NCBI RefSeq assembly: GCF_027172205.1 | Contig: NC_070614.1 | Location: 50,532,001 to 50,596,000, forward strand | Source: Podarcis raffonei | Lineage: Eukaryota; Chordata; Lepidosauria; Squamata; Lacertidae | Direction: 5' to 3' | Length of the DNA: 64,000 bases | Shown: in pieces, positions 53,645 through 64,000 of the stretch | How positions within the stretch are numbered: the first letter of the stretch is position 1 | Layout of the letters: the number at the start of each line of letters is the position of its first letter | Program-made: the position numbers and the translations under genes | Notes under the pieces: model-generated | Seen by the model: the letters and a program-made list of their open reading frames with translations, nothing else | Databases searched by the model: none | Told to the model about the DNA's origin: nothing

Positions 53645-55825
53645 ACCCGCACAAAAGAGTCGATTACTCCGAGTCCCGTCCGCGGATCCCTTCCGTTCCA
53701 GGCTGGATCGATGGGGAGGATGCGGGCTTTCGATCACCTGGTTTTCACGCTCCGGGGTGGCAGGGCTCCTCCGGAAAAGAGCGGGGAACTCAGCCTCGGC
53801 TCGCTCTCCCGGCCTGAAAATTTGCAAACTTTTGCTTTTCGACGAAAATAGCAAATGCTGCTTTTAAGAAGCGGGCGCGGGAGGTCCGGCATAAGGTAGC
53901 CCGGGGGGTCTGCACCCGGCCGGTGAAGAAAGGAAGGCTTTTCGGCCGGGAACTTCGCGGCAGCCGCTTCTTTCATCGAGTCAAGTAACACATCTGACAA
54001 CGAGCTTCGGGTTAAATTGCTATAAGGCATGATAGCAACGCCGGCCCCAGAAAATGAGCGACAGAGTGATGGAAAGGAATTGGGATTATTTGAAGAGGGC
54101 CGGTTTGGACGGATGAGTAAAAAAATTGCACTTGGGTTTTTTAAAAGGTTTTTAACGCCTTTCTGAAAGTCATCCGCATTTGTCTCTCTTTGGTGCTCCC
54201 TGGGCAAAGAGACCGGAGGACGTCAGCCTATGGAGCTTATCATTTCTGTCTTCAAATTAATTTCAGCAAATAAATCTAGATGTCGCCGAAAGTTCAACAC
54301 AGGGGTCTCTTTTGGGGAATAGGCGAGGGGTAGTGTACCCTAAGTGCAATCCATTGGGAGTTGGTTGTAATGAAGTTCTACTTGTGTGTTTACTGGTATT
54401 GCAACTCTCTATTGGCTATACAAAGCAGAGTCTTCTAGCAACTTGAAAACTTAACCGATTTGTGATGTGGCATGATTCTCAGCAGACCTGTACACGCAAA
54501 TATTGTAATCGGGCCATGGAGTGCAGGTAGTGCCTGTGTGTGATACTTCTGTGCCAAGTTCAGAGCAGCTGCGGCAGCCCAGGACTGCAGTAACTTACCA
54601 AATAACTGAAAAGAACAGATTAGCTTCACGCAACCGATGAAGAAGACTCTGCGGCAGGTGCCACAATGAATCTATCGGTTGCTGAAGGTGCCACAGGAAT
54701 GGATGCATTTGTGTGTTTGCTGTCACAGGAAGTACACACAACAAAAATCCCTGTGGAATATGTTGCCTAACTGGCGCGTGTGGAAAAGCCACCACTCACA
54801 CTCAGTAGTGAATCTTAGAATTGGGACTTACTCACAAGTAAATCTCTGTAAGATTTCCTTCTCAGTCAGTTTTGTTTGCTTAAAAAAGCAAAAACAAAAA
54901 AACAAAGATCATAGCAAAAAAAGGGGGACACACACCCAGTTAGGATTTCACAAACAAATCCAAGATTCATAATACAAATGAGGTTTTCTTGTTTTTAAAA
55001 GATCTTAATACGATGCCTCTAGAATCTATTCAGAGTGGTGGACTTTTTTTTTCCCTAGTAAAGAAAGCTGTTTTACATATCATGCGTTTTATCAGTATCT
55101 GCAGCAAATCAATAATCCTGACAGGATCTGTTATTCCAGAGAGATTTCTAAGTAGTAGTATCATAAATAAATCTCTTTTAGGGTCCTTATTTAATGGGCA
55201 GTATAAGAAGAATGGCCATTATAATCCACAGAGTTTTGCCTGCGTACATTGTTGATTTATTTGATGTTCCTAATCTACCCTTCTACAGGGTTTGGGAACT
55301 GGGTTTGGTAAATTACCTTCTCAGAGGAGCAAAAGTAAGTTAATCAAAATACACCTGGGACTGTAGAATGCAAACAGAAACAGAAGTCTGCCGGATGTTT
55401 CACCTATTCTTCTCTTAGTGCCTCTCAAATAGATCCTCTGATTCCTTGGTAGCCTCAAATTCTACAGCAACAAAAGGTTATTATTATTATTTCTAGTGAA
55501 CGTTCACAGGCGTGAAGGCAAACCACTCCATATTGCAACTGTGTCCAAACTGGTTGTCTGGCGACTCTTCTTAAAATAGCTGTTATGCGAAACATTTTGG
55601 AGTTTCACCTGATTAAATGTAGCATCACTTCAGCACATAGCACAGTGCTTGATGCTAAAACGTAGGGTCAAAAATGATTCAGGATTATTCACAGATCTTC
55701 AAATATCTACGCTTCAGAGACAGACATTTTGCTAGTATGATGTTTCTTTTTTTTACTCCTCAGACCAGGGCCACAGACAGGCAGTTTCAAATCTCAGCCT
55801 TGAAGTTCCCTGCACGACCTTAGGG
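53645..55825. other. Unassigned sequence right of H1
   Basis: GC-rich to about 53.95 kb, then A/T-rich. A 157-codon minus-strand frame (54207-53734) has no recognisable domains. No RNA gene or repeat family is recognised in these 2.2 kb. Confidence 0.35.
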
Positions 55826-56068
55826 AAGGGGTCAGCAAACATTTTCAGCAGGGGCCGGTCCACTGTCCCTCAGACCTTGTGGAGGGCTGGACTATATTTT
55901 TTTTGGGGGGGGAATGAACGAATTCCTATGCCCCACAAATAACCCAGAGATGCATTTTAAATAAAAGGACACATTGTACACATGTGAAAACACGCTGATT
56001 CCCAGACTGCGGGCCGGATTTAGAAGGCGATTGGGCCGGATCTGGCCCCCGGGGCCGCCTTAGGCCAA
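55826..56068. mobile_element. hAT-like MITE
   Basis: GGGGTCAGCAAACATTTTCA...GGCCGGATCTGGCCCCCGG and GGCCGCCTTAGG, the family described at 37775, in reverse orientation. Confidence 0.75.
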
Positions 56069-56174
56069 TAATTCTCTGGCGCACTTTACAGGGCTGGTGT
56101 AAGGATAAAATTGGGGGAGGTAAGGATGGCGGAGAGATCATTTATGCCACACTGGGATGGTTTAAAAGGTAGTA

Positions 56175-56485
56175 CAGTGGTACCTCGGGTTACATACGCA
56201 TCAGGTCACAGACTCCGCTAACCCAGAAATAGTACCTTGGGTTAAGAACTTTGCTTCAGGATGAGAACAGAAATCGTGCTCCAGCGGCAGCAGGAGGCCC
56301 CATTAGCTAAAATGGTGCTTCAGGTTAAGAACAGTTTCAGGTTAAGAACGGACCTCCAGAACGAATTAAGTACTTAACCCAAGGTACCACTGTAATAAGG
56401 AATAATATAGAGCATTTTAAGTGGGAACTTCCAAAATCCCTTCCTTGCCCCAGACAAGTTTTAAGATCAGATCTGTTGATCTTGA
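56175..56485. mobile_element. MITE (56175-56392) joined to an L1 5' fragment (56393-56485)
   Basis: The MITE has the usual CAGTGGTACC ends and TA repeats. The next 90 bp (AATAAGGAATAATATAGAGC...GATCAGATCTGTTGATCTTGA) equal the reverse complement of 15487-15580, beside the MITE there too. Confidence 0.7.
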
Positions 56486-56906
56486 AGCTGTTGTGGAACA
56501 ATATATTAAGAAATCATTCAAAAACTTTTCGCTTGTTCTACGGCAAAGCCATCCATTGCAACACAGGCGTCATTAAGGACTCGACAGACGCACCTCAAGC
56601 TTCAAGGTGCTTTGCGCATGAAGTCCCAGGTTGCTTCTTTCAGTCTATGACTCTGGGTCACATGTGTGAGAAAAGCATGCAGCTAATACTATCAGCATGC
56701 AATTATCGGTTTTGTTATCTTCAAGAGAAGATGGGAGGGCAGGAAATAAAGCCCTTTTTGATTATGTGATTCATGTGGAGACAGAAAAGGCATTCCTACC
56801 TCCTCCAAGCTCTTCAGATTTTGTTAGTCAGTTCCCAACTGCATGCACATGCACACACATACACCTCTTACTCCGGAACTTTCCAAGCTATGTGTCGTGA
56901 CACGTT
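56486..56906. other. Unassigned sequence
   Basis: No gene or repeat recognised. Confidence 0.35.
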
Positions 56907-57172
56907 AGTGCATGGGTAGGCAAACTAAGGCCGGGGGGCTGGATCCGGCCCAATTGCCTTCTCAATCCGGCCCGCGGACGGTCCGGGAATCAGTGTGTTT
57001 TTACATGAGTAGAATGTGCCCTTTTATTTAAAATGCATCTCTGCGTTATTTGTAGGGCATAGGAATTCGTTCATTTCCCCCCCCCCCCCCAAAATATAGT
57101 CCAGTCCCCCACAAGATTCTGAGGGACAGTGCACTGGCCCCCTGCTAAAAAAGTTTGCTGACCCCTGCGTTA
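56907..57172. mobile_element. hAT-like MITE
   Basis: TGCATGGGTAGGCAAACTAA to AAAAAGTTTGCTGACCCCTGCG, with a poly-C run near 57078. Confidence 0.8.
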
Positions 57173-57239
57173 GTGTGTCGGCTGCAGTGTGTAGATGTGT
57201 CAGAATGCTCCCTGCGTTCCTTCAGGGGCTGGAAAGGAG

Positions 57240-57613
57240 TTACAGTTTTGAATTATGGTGCTGGAGGAGACTCTTCAGAGTCCCATGGACTGCAAGAAGA
57301 TCAAACCTCTCCATTCTGAAGGAAATCAGCCCTGAGTGCTCACTGGAAGGACAGATCCTGAAGCTGAGGCACTAATACTTTGGCCACCTCATGAGAAGAG
57401 AAGACTCCCTGGAAAAGACCCTGATGTTGGGAAAGATGGAGGGCACAAGGAGAAGGGGACGACAGAGGACAAGAGGGTTGGACAGTGTTCTTGAAGCTAC
57501 CAGCCTGGGTTTGGCCAAAGTGAGGGAGGCAGTGGAAGACAGGAGTGCCTGGCATGCTCTGGTCCAGGGGATCACGAAGAGTCGGACATGACTAAACGAC
57601 GAAACAACAACCA
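57240..57613 (+). mobile_element. Bov-B LINE 3' end
   Basis: FELWCWRRLFRVPWTARRSN...LEKTLMLGKMEGTRRRGRQR...KSRT and the terminal ACTAAACGACGAAACAACAA. Confidence 0.92.
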
Positions 57614-57719
57614 CAACCTCCGGTTTGCTAGTAAAACTGAATTACTGTGTTGCGAAATGATGCGGGTCTAAAAAGTGGGTCACCAACATGAAAAGTTTGG
57701 AAAGCTCTGCCCTACTCTT

Positions 57720-58060
57720 TCAGCAGCCTTTACCAAACAGTTTTGGACTACAAGTCCCATCAGCCCCAGCCAGCGGGACCATATGATGGGATGGGAGCTG
57801 TGGTCCAAAACATCGGGAGGATTAGACAAATTCCTGGAGGCACAAGGGCTATTGATGGCTGCTAGTCAAAATGGCTATGCTCTGCCTTCAATGTTTCTGA
57901 ATACCAGTTGCTGGAAACTACAGGACAGGAGAGGGCTCTTGGGGTCAAATCCTGCTTGCATGTTTCCCGTAGGTATCTGGTTGGGTGCTGGACTAGATGG
58001 GCCACTGGCCTGATCCAGTAGGCTTTTCTCACGTTCTTCAGGAAAGCAACAGGTTGGTCT
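57720..58060 (+). repeat. Palindromic MITE remnant and CR1/L3-like end
   Basis: 57735-57830 has TTTTGGACTACAAGTCCCAT / ATGGGAGCTGTGGTCCAAAA. 57840-58050 includes GGACTAGATGGGCCACTGGC, a common reptile LINE end also seen (older) at 23350-23460. Confidence 0.5.
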
Positions 58061-58319
58061 CTGCTCTACGGGAAAACAATAGTTTGAGACCATCTAGGAG
58101 CTGGTCTCATGTCTCAGTTGGAAACTGACAGAGCATGTGCAAGTGTGTTGCAAAGGAAGACCCTGTTCACTAGGCCAAAAGCAGAGCTCAGGTCGATTGA
58201 TAAGCATAGTTCTCTTGTTCATTGGCAGACATTTGATACTGTTTTGCCCAGTTTTACATATTATTGCACAAAAACCCCAGATGTGAAATCCTAAAGGCTG
58301 ATTTGGTAATAAAAGACTG

Positions 58320-58375
58320 GCGGGCAAATTAATAATAATAAAATAAAATATAAAATAAAATAAAATAAAATATAA

Positions 58376-58431
<56 letters not shown>

Positions 58432-58755
58432 AGTATTTATACCTCACCCATCTGGCTGGGTTTCCCCAGCCACTCTGGGCGGCTCCCAGCAGAATATAAA
58501 AAATGCGATAAAACATCAAACATTAAAAACTTCCCTAAACAGGGCTGCCTTCAGACGTCTTCTAAAAGTCAGATAGTTGTTTATTTCCTTGACATCTGAT
58601 GGGAGGGTGTTCCACAGGGTAGGTGCCACCACCGAGAAGGCCCTCTGCCTGGTTCCCTGTAGCTTTGCTTCTTGCAGTGAGGGAACCTCCAGAAGGCCCT
58701 TGGAGCTGGACCTCAGTGTCCGGGTAGAACGATGGGGGTGGAGATTTTTTGCTAC
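58320..58755 (-). mobile_element. L2/CR1-like LINE 3' end with long A/T tail
   Basis: (AAAAT)n/(AAT)n at 58330-58435, then the reverse of the 3' UTR and of coding residues such as PSIRCQGNKQLSDF and [11 protein letters not shown] in shifted frames. Confidence 0.85.
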
Positions 58756-59056
58756 GTTTTAAGGTATTGCAAAACAATGTTCCCAAATTCCCAATCTCAT
58801 TCTATTTTCTCAGTATCACGGTGGCAAGAGACACAGCAATAGGAAATGTGGAATGCTAGTAATAACACTCACAGGCCAACAGCAGAGAAGGGATAATTCT
58901 CCACATGTCAGCAGAGGCACTCCTTGTGAGTAAATAATCTTAACAAAGGGAGATACAATCCACCCACCCACTCAGTCTACACCACCACTCAGTTATGCAA
59001 ACATTCCCTTCTCCAAAACATGCCTGGGACACTCTGCGTGAAAAAACAAAAGTGCC
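58756..59056. other. Unassigned sequence
   Basis: Lies 3' of the candidate poly(A) signal. No feature recognised. Confidence 0.35.
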
Positions 59057-59062
59057 TTTATT
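59057..59062 (-). terminator. Candidate poly(A) signal AATAAA
   Basis: AATAAA on the minus strand, followed within 20 nt by a T-rich stretch (CACTTTTGTTTTTTC). It lies about 100 bp downstream of the unidentified terminal exon. Confidence 0.45.
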
Positions 59063-59164
59063 TGGGTACAGACTCAGATTCACAGATATTGCACCACAAA
59101 CCAATGGTAGAGATACGCCGTTGTTCTTTGGGGGTCGCAGTAGGGGACAGAGGAGCTGGTACTC

Positions 59165-59257
59165 TTATGTCCCCGTCCCCACCCGTGTCACAGCTTTGTG
59201 CAAAATGCCCTTCCCCTTGATAATGTACAGTTCATAGTGTTCAAAGCCAGAATCTCC
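59165..59257 (-). CDS. Unidentified terminal coding exon
   Basis: On the minus strand a good acceptor (GAATTCTACCCCAG) opens a frame of 30 codons reading GDSGFEHYELYIIKGKG then ILHKAVTRVGTGT and stop TAA at 59165-59167. About 100 bp later comes AATAAA (59057-59062) followed by a T-rich stretch, so this looks like a genuine last exon with a short 3' UTR. The protein end is not recognised, and no upstream exon could be identified in 59.3-62.5 kb; the intron may be long or the exons small. It points the same way as PER1 and lies downstream of it. A chance ORF cannot be excluded. Confidence 0.35.
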   Translation of the reverse strand, partial: GDSGFEHYELYIIKGKGILHKAVTRVGTGT

Positions 59258-62003
59258 CTGGGGTAGAATTCTCCCAGTTCTCCAGAGAGTAGGAAATATT
59301 AATAAGGAGGTCCCATTCCAAAAGAGAAAGCTTTAAAAACAATATTCTCTTAGCAGCATGCTCCAATATACCCCTTCCCCACAAAAGGGGGTAAATATTA
59401 AAGCTTATGAGTCCCTAGATTTAGGAGGGTTTTCCATTGACCATGTAACAAAGAAACGCACTGAGCAGTTGTGGGGGAAATAGTTAATTCTAAGCAAGTA
59501 AAGTTGGAGACTTTGAGGCTCCCGCCTTTTGGCTTGGACAGAGGGAGATTTGCAGAAGGGAAAATCAGATACAAGCAGTGAATAAGTGTTCGTCGTTCAA
59601 GTAAATGTCTGCAACCTCGAAAAAGCGATGTGATTAAAATTCGTCCATAATCGGTGCACTTCCAACCAGTTCTGTATTTTGAAGAGCTTTAAAGGGAGAA
59701 GTTCACATCTCAAGGGATGAAATGTCCAACGGCCAATGCGGTCGGAGTCACAGGCCCACTTCCAGCCCTTTGCAAGGCACTAACTGGTATCCACCTTGTC
59801 TTACCAAGTTATTCACACTGAAGAGATTTTGTGGAAAGCAAAAGGACACATTCTGCTAACCTCTGAAACACCAGAAAATGCTTGTTTTCTACAATAGCCA
59901 CTTTTGGTTGTGTATGTTGCATTTACAGACATTGGCTTTCTGGAAATGCAATTTTCTCTTGCAGTAAGAAAAGGCTGTCCCTGCCTTCTGCAAAATGGCT
60001 CATAGCATTCACCCATCATGAACCACACAAATTGCTGTCAGGTGTCCAAAGATGCTCAGAACCAGGAGGATTTTATGACCAAAGAGATATTGCAAGCGGA
60101 TTCAGGCAAGCTGTTCTGACTCGGGGTCACACGGGACTCGTAAGGGTTACCCCCCGTCTCTGGGAATCCAGCACACAGGTCACCTCCAGGGATTCACACA
60201 GCCCAGAAGCTGCAAAGCCAACGCTTGTTGGGCAAATAGCAGAAAGGGGTGATGTGGTTTGCTCTTCGAAGCCAACAAAGGAGCATTATTGTTGGTCCCT
60301 TTGGGGCAAAGATAATCACTTTTCCAGTTCCACCCTGAGTGATCCTAAAACACACAGTAACATTCATTAAGGTCAAGGTGGGAGAGAGAATAATTGTCTT
60401 TTTAGAGGATTTCTGAAAGGACTGCTGGTGTGGAATACTTGCTGGTACAATAGCTTAGTTTACAGCACACATCTACTGAGAAATAAACCTCAACGAGCTC
60501 AGGAGGATTAAATCCTACATATGTAAATAGAGGATTGCAACTTAAAAGTCACTCTGGCTACCCTAACAAGAATCCAATTACTGTATTTTTCCGTCTATAA
60601 GACGCCCCCATGTGTAAGACGCCCGCTATCGGGGGGCTCCGATTTAATAAAATGGGAGATGTATCCATGTATAAGACGGCCCCAAATTTTTGACATTATT
60701 CTTTGGGGAAAACCTAGTCTTACACATGGAAAAATACGGTAAGTTTCCTGGACTGGGGCATGGGAGGGGGGTGCGGTTGAAGACAGATTCTCTTTTCATG
60801 TAACTAGCAGCAATTAAAATCAAATGACGATTCCCACCTATTTGTGGGATTGTCAAGGAGAGGCACAACCCAACACTCTTGCCGGGGTCCCTGTTAAGGC
60901 TGGCTTGGCTTGCTGCCCTCCAGTTAATAAAAAGGGTAGGATGTTTTTGTCACCAGGCACTAAGTTTGGGGGCGAGACCCTTCCTCTCTTTGGAAACCTG
61001 AAAACCTTAGCAAGGCTTTGCCATATGCACAACTCATTCAAAGTCATTGGCTGGTTCAAAAAGGCAGACAAGGAAACTGAAAATTGCTTCATATTTTTTT
61101 TTGCTTCAGACATGGATGCGAGCAGCATGGAATCGTGGAATCGTGTGCCAAAGGTGGAACTTCTGTTAAGGGCTCTCGCCCTGCCTCTGAAATGCAATAT
61201 GGCCAGCGTGACACAGGACAGCTGAAGCACATCAGGAACTGAAAGCAAGAAAATAAATGGGAGGGGGCTCGAATGGGAGAATCAAGTGTTGTCCCCGCGC
61301 TCCAAAAAAAACACAAAAACCCCAAAACAGGCCCGTTTTCCATCTAGAGGCACAACCCAAAATGGCTTGCTAGTTTACTCCAATTTCCTCACCTGTCCAT
61401 GGGACAGTCCACAGAAAATCCCCGGACTTTCCCTGTTTTACTCTGGAAACAGGAGCAGGATATATAAATAGTTCAATAAATAGGATGTGGAGAAGGAAGG
61501 GGAGGCAGCAGGAGGACTCTCTGCACAGGTAGATCCAGGGTCTCTTTGGAAACACAAGAAAGAAGGGGTGTGCTCTTTATGTAGCTGAAATAACACGTCC
61601 CCCTCACTCACTCACAGCCCACTGGGTAGCAAGGCTGCCAAAGATTGGGCGAAAAGAGGGGGTGGGGGTATATATGTAGCGCAACACTCTTTGGCCAATT
61701 TATTTCTTCCAGTTGACAAAACTGAGCTTTGCGAATATGGGAGATGTCTTTGGCAAAGAGGCACCAGCAGGAGAGGAGCGTTGGCAGTTCAGTGGCGGCA
61801 ATGGGAAGGTGGTGCTGACATTTTAGGGCCCTTTCTCTTGCTTCCACCCTGGGCTTTTGCTGAGGGGAGCTCTTGAAGGATATTCAGAAGAAACCTCTCC
61901 TTTCTGGCCAGATCCCAACAAGGAGGCAACTGAATGTGGGGCACAGGGTGTGCGTCAACGATAATTCTCCGCAGGCCACCAACCTCTTTCTCTTTCCTTT
62001 TCT
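59258..62003. other. Intergenic or intronic sequence left of PER1
   Basis: No exon with a recognisable protein was found on either strand. A MITE with ends ACTGTATTTTTCCGTCTATA / CATGGAAAAATACGGTA lies at 60582-60742; the remainder shows no named repeat. Confidence 0.35.
60582..60742. mobile_element. Short MITE (TGTATTTTTCCGTCTATAAG ends)
   Basis: Terminal inverted repeats CTGTATTTTTCC / GGAAAAATACGGT and paired TATAAGACG motifs. Related in ends to the larger palindromic element at 31505-31767. Confidence 0.6.
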
Positions 62004-62535
62004 CGTTTTTTTTTTATTATTATCATTGGTACTGCACGAAGGCCCCTTCAAGAGCACAGCAGCAGATCAGTAAAAAAAGAAACACTTAACAACACCAACA
62101 GACAGTTCTGCAAAAATAAATACATAAAAACCCGGTCCCTCCCAGGCCCAACATTGTGGGCTGTCTGTCTGTGTCCAAATCCTTAGTAAGGCAGCAAGGA
62201 TTGGAGCGGCTGGTCCGGCGGGTAAAGGTCCAGAGGGACGTCCCTGGAAGCAGGCCAGGCCAGGCAGCGTTTCCACACCTGAAGCAGCTGGTGCCTGGGC
62301 CCACAGTCCTGCAGCGTCTTCTCCTGTGGGCCACGCAGCCGTCCCACGGTCCCGAAAACACCCACAATGTGAGCTTCCTCTCCCTGTTGCCAGGGAGGTG
62401 GGGCTGCAGCGGCAGATCCTACAAGGACCTGTGGCCAGCACCTGCCTCTGAGCCCTGCTGCCCAGCAGCACCCTGCTCAGGGCAAGTAGGAGCGGCTCCC
62501 GATTTGGGGGAGAAAGGAGTCTGTGGCTTGCCAGC
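62004..62535 (-). other. PER1: Probable PER1 3' UTR with candidate poly(A) signal
   Basis: The 530 bp after the PER1 stop hold no other gene. On the minus strand an AATAAA lies near 62011-62018 within an A/T-rich run, and another near 61697. Either could end the PER1 message; the choice is not supported by anything else in the sequence. Confidence 0.4.
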
Positions 62536-62576
62536 TTAGCCTGAGTCCTGCACCACTTCCACGACTGGGGATGGCG

Positions 62577-62607
<31 letters not shown>

Positions 62608-63899
62608 TTGTCCTCTCTCCGCCCCAGCCTCCTCTTCGTCCATGGCCATTTCGGGGGGCAACGACGGCAGGCACACCTGTGCCGCGCTGCTGCCCTCCTC
62701 CATGGGCTCCAACATGCCGTTCAAGTCCATGTCTTGAATCTCGACGTCGTAGAGAGGGGCCACTTTGGAAGAAGGGTTGCTCCCGCAGTCCATGCAAGCC
62801 TGGGGTTCAAAGAGAGGGGAAAGAAAGATGCTGAGCAGCTGGCCCACACTCGATGATCTGGGAGAGCCCCCTCATCTCACACGCAAAGTCAAGGGACTTG
62901 TTCTCACTGCCCAGATGTTCCCTTACGGGTTGCCGAGGCTATCAACTGTTATGGACACAATTATGAGGAATCTAGGCTGCTGTAGGAACATATCCACTCA
63001 ATCTCATCATTAGATGCACACACAAAGTTTGAGAACTCTCCTGCACCCATGCTCGCTAAACGGCACACAGACACCATTCTGGTTTCTGCACTGTTCACTC
63101 CAAACACACCGCCCGTCACACTCCTTACCGTGATGTTGATAGCCTTGGGCAAGTTCCCCTTCTGGACCCAGGAGTGAACTTCGGCCAGCTCCTTCTTCTG
63201 CTCCTCGGTGAATCGGGGCTGCCGCTTCTGCATCTGTTTCAACTTTTCCCTGTCCTCCTTCAGAACAGTTTCCAGGTCCCTGGCAAAGGGCAAGCGGACA
63301 AATGGGTCAGGAAAGAGGCGCAGTGGGCAGCGAGAGGGAGGGAAATGGATCCAAAATCCTCCTGGCTATGAGACCAGAATGAATGGAAGTGGCCCTAGTG
63401 ACTTTTTTCTTTTTAAAGAGGCAAAGCAAGCTAAAATCTTCCCCTCAAAGCTTTAAGTCTCTGCTCCCACTGCTTCGGGTATTAAACTACCCATGAAAGC
63501 AAAAGCCAGCTCTCTATCATTGGCACTTGCAACAACCCTGCCCCACTGAGTACCCTCCTCTGCTGGGGTGAAGGGATTCTGGGTCAAGAGACAAGAAGCA
63601 GCACAAGGCCTGGAAGGGATGTGCCCACCAGAGGCAGTGGCAGCCTGGCAACCTCCATGGCGAGATGGGAAAGGGGATCTGCCTGGGAGCAGCTCAGCCT
63701 CCTCACCTGGCAGGGAGCTGGTAGGTCATCATGACCTTGTCGTCGGTGTTGGCCATCAGCAGCCAGATGGGGTCCTGCAGGACGTACTTGATGAAGCGCT
63801 CGTTGTCCTCCACCTCCGCCCGCTTCTTGCCCCGCAGGTCGTTCTCGGAGGAGTCGATGCTTCCAAAGTACTTGCTGGTGCCGCTGCTCTTGCTGCTTG
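62536..63899 (-). CDS. PER1: Period circadian regulator 1, last three coding exons
   Basis: Three exons on the minus strand: 63899-63707 (SKYFGSIDSSEND...FIKYVLQDPIWLLMANTDD...VMMTYQLPA), 63279-63129 (DLETVLKEDREKLKQMQKRQ...EVHSWVQKGNLPKAINIT) and 62799-62536 (ACMDCGSNPSSK...MLEPMEEG... to PSPVVEVVQDSG and stop TAA). All junctions have GT/AG ends and compatible phase. PER proteins bind CRY through this C-terminal region and repress CLOCK-BMAL1 in the nucleus. TAC-x-DCGS, VHSWV-K-G-LP and LEPMEEG fit PER1 rather than PER2 or PER3. An acidic stretch and 11 consecutive Gln codons (about 62577-62610) precede the end. Birds are generally reported to lack PER1, so its presence fits a non-avian reptile. 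Upstream exons are beyond the right edge. Confidence 0.88.
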
Positions 63900-64000
63900 C
63901 TGGGAGAGGAGAGGAGCCGGTCAAGACACAATCAGGAACCCCAAAAGGAGTGTCAGCACATGTGACCAATCGGGCCGCCATGCCACACGGGAGCTCTCAA

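Noticed and set aside
53734-54207. 157-codon minus-strand frame upstream of H1
   Set aside because: No recognisable domain and no promoter or splice support; GC-rich DNA gives long frames by chance.

Overview
The window is genomic DNA from a squamate reptile, most likely a lizard. The diagnosis rests on many copies of a tRNA-headed SINE that reads as Sauria SINE (about eight copies), 3' ends of the Bov-B (RTE) LINE, L2/CR1-like LINE tails ending in (TTA)n, squamate-type L1 pieces, and split vertebrate genes with GT-AG introns. No database search was possible, so repeat family names are by recognition.

Layout. (1) 1-7.3 kb: the first four coding exons of a TAF9/TAF9B histone-fold gene on the minus strand, with a CpG-rich promoter carrying NRF1-like and ETS-like sites at about 7.3-7.55 kb; the 3' exons lie beyond the left edge. 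(2) 8.8-9.4 kb: three tRNA-Gly(GCC) sequences, two of them an intact divergent pair and the third degenerate. (3) 9.4-47 kb: about 38 kb without a recognisable host gene, packed with nested repeats. It holds a long open R2-like reverse transcriptase ORF (26.0-28.4 kb) and a whole-looking, very young Ty1/copia element (41,616-46,669) with two 393-bp LTRs that look identical by eye, a 5-bp target duplication and an older Sauria SINE as its target. (4) 47.5-53.7 kb: a replication-type histone cluster: H4 (-), a divergent short H2A (+), H4 (-), H3.2 (+) and H1 (-), each with the 3' histone stem-loop and TATA/CCAAT or H4 site II promoter elements. No H2B is present. A possible relic of a further histone gene lies at 47.5-47.75 kb. 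(5) 53.7-59 kb: mostly unassigned DNA with hAT-like, MITE, Bov-B and L2 copies. (6) 59.0-64 kb: an unidentified terminal coding exon with a poly(A) signal (59.06-59.26 kb, minus), and the last three coding exons of PER1 (62,536-63,899, minus), whose upstream exons lie beyond the right edge.

The most interesting items are the short H2A, which has two acidic-patch Glu-to-Gln changes and a replaced C-terminus yet keeps a replication-dependent stem-loop; the R2-like RT ORF, open for about 800 codons without recognisable zinc-finger or endonuclease ends and preceded by a splice-acceptor-like sequence; and the young copia insertion. The layered insertions also allow relative dating of several families.
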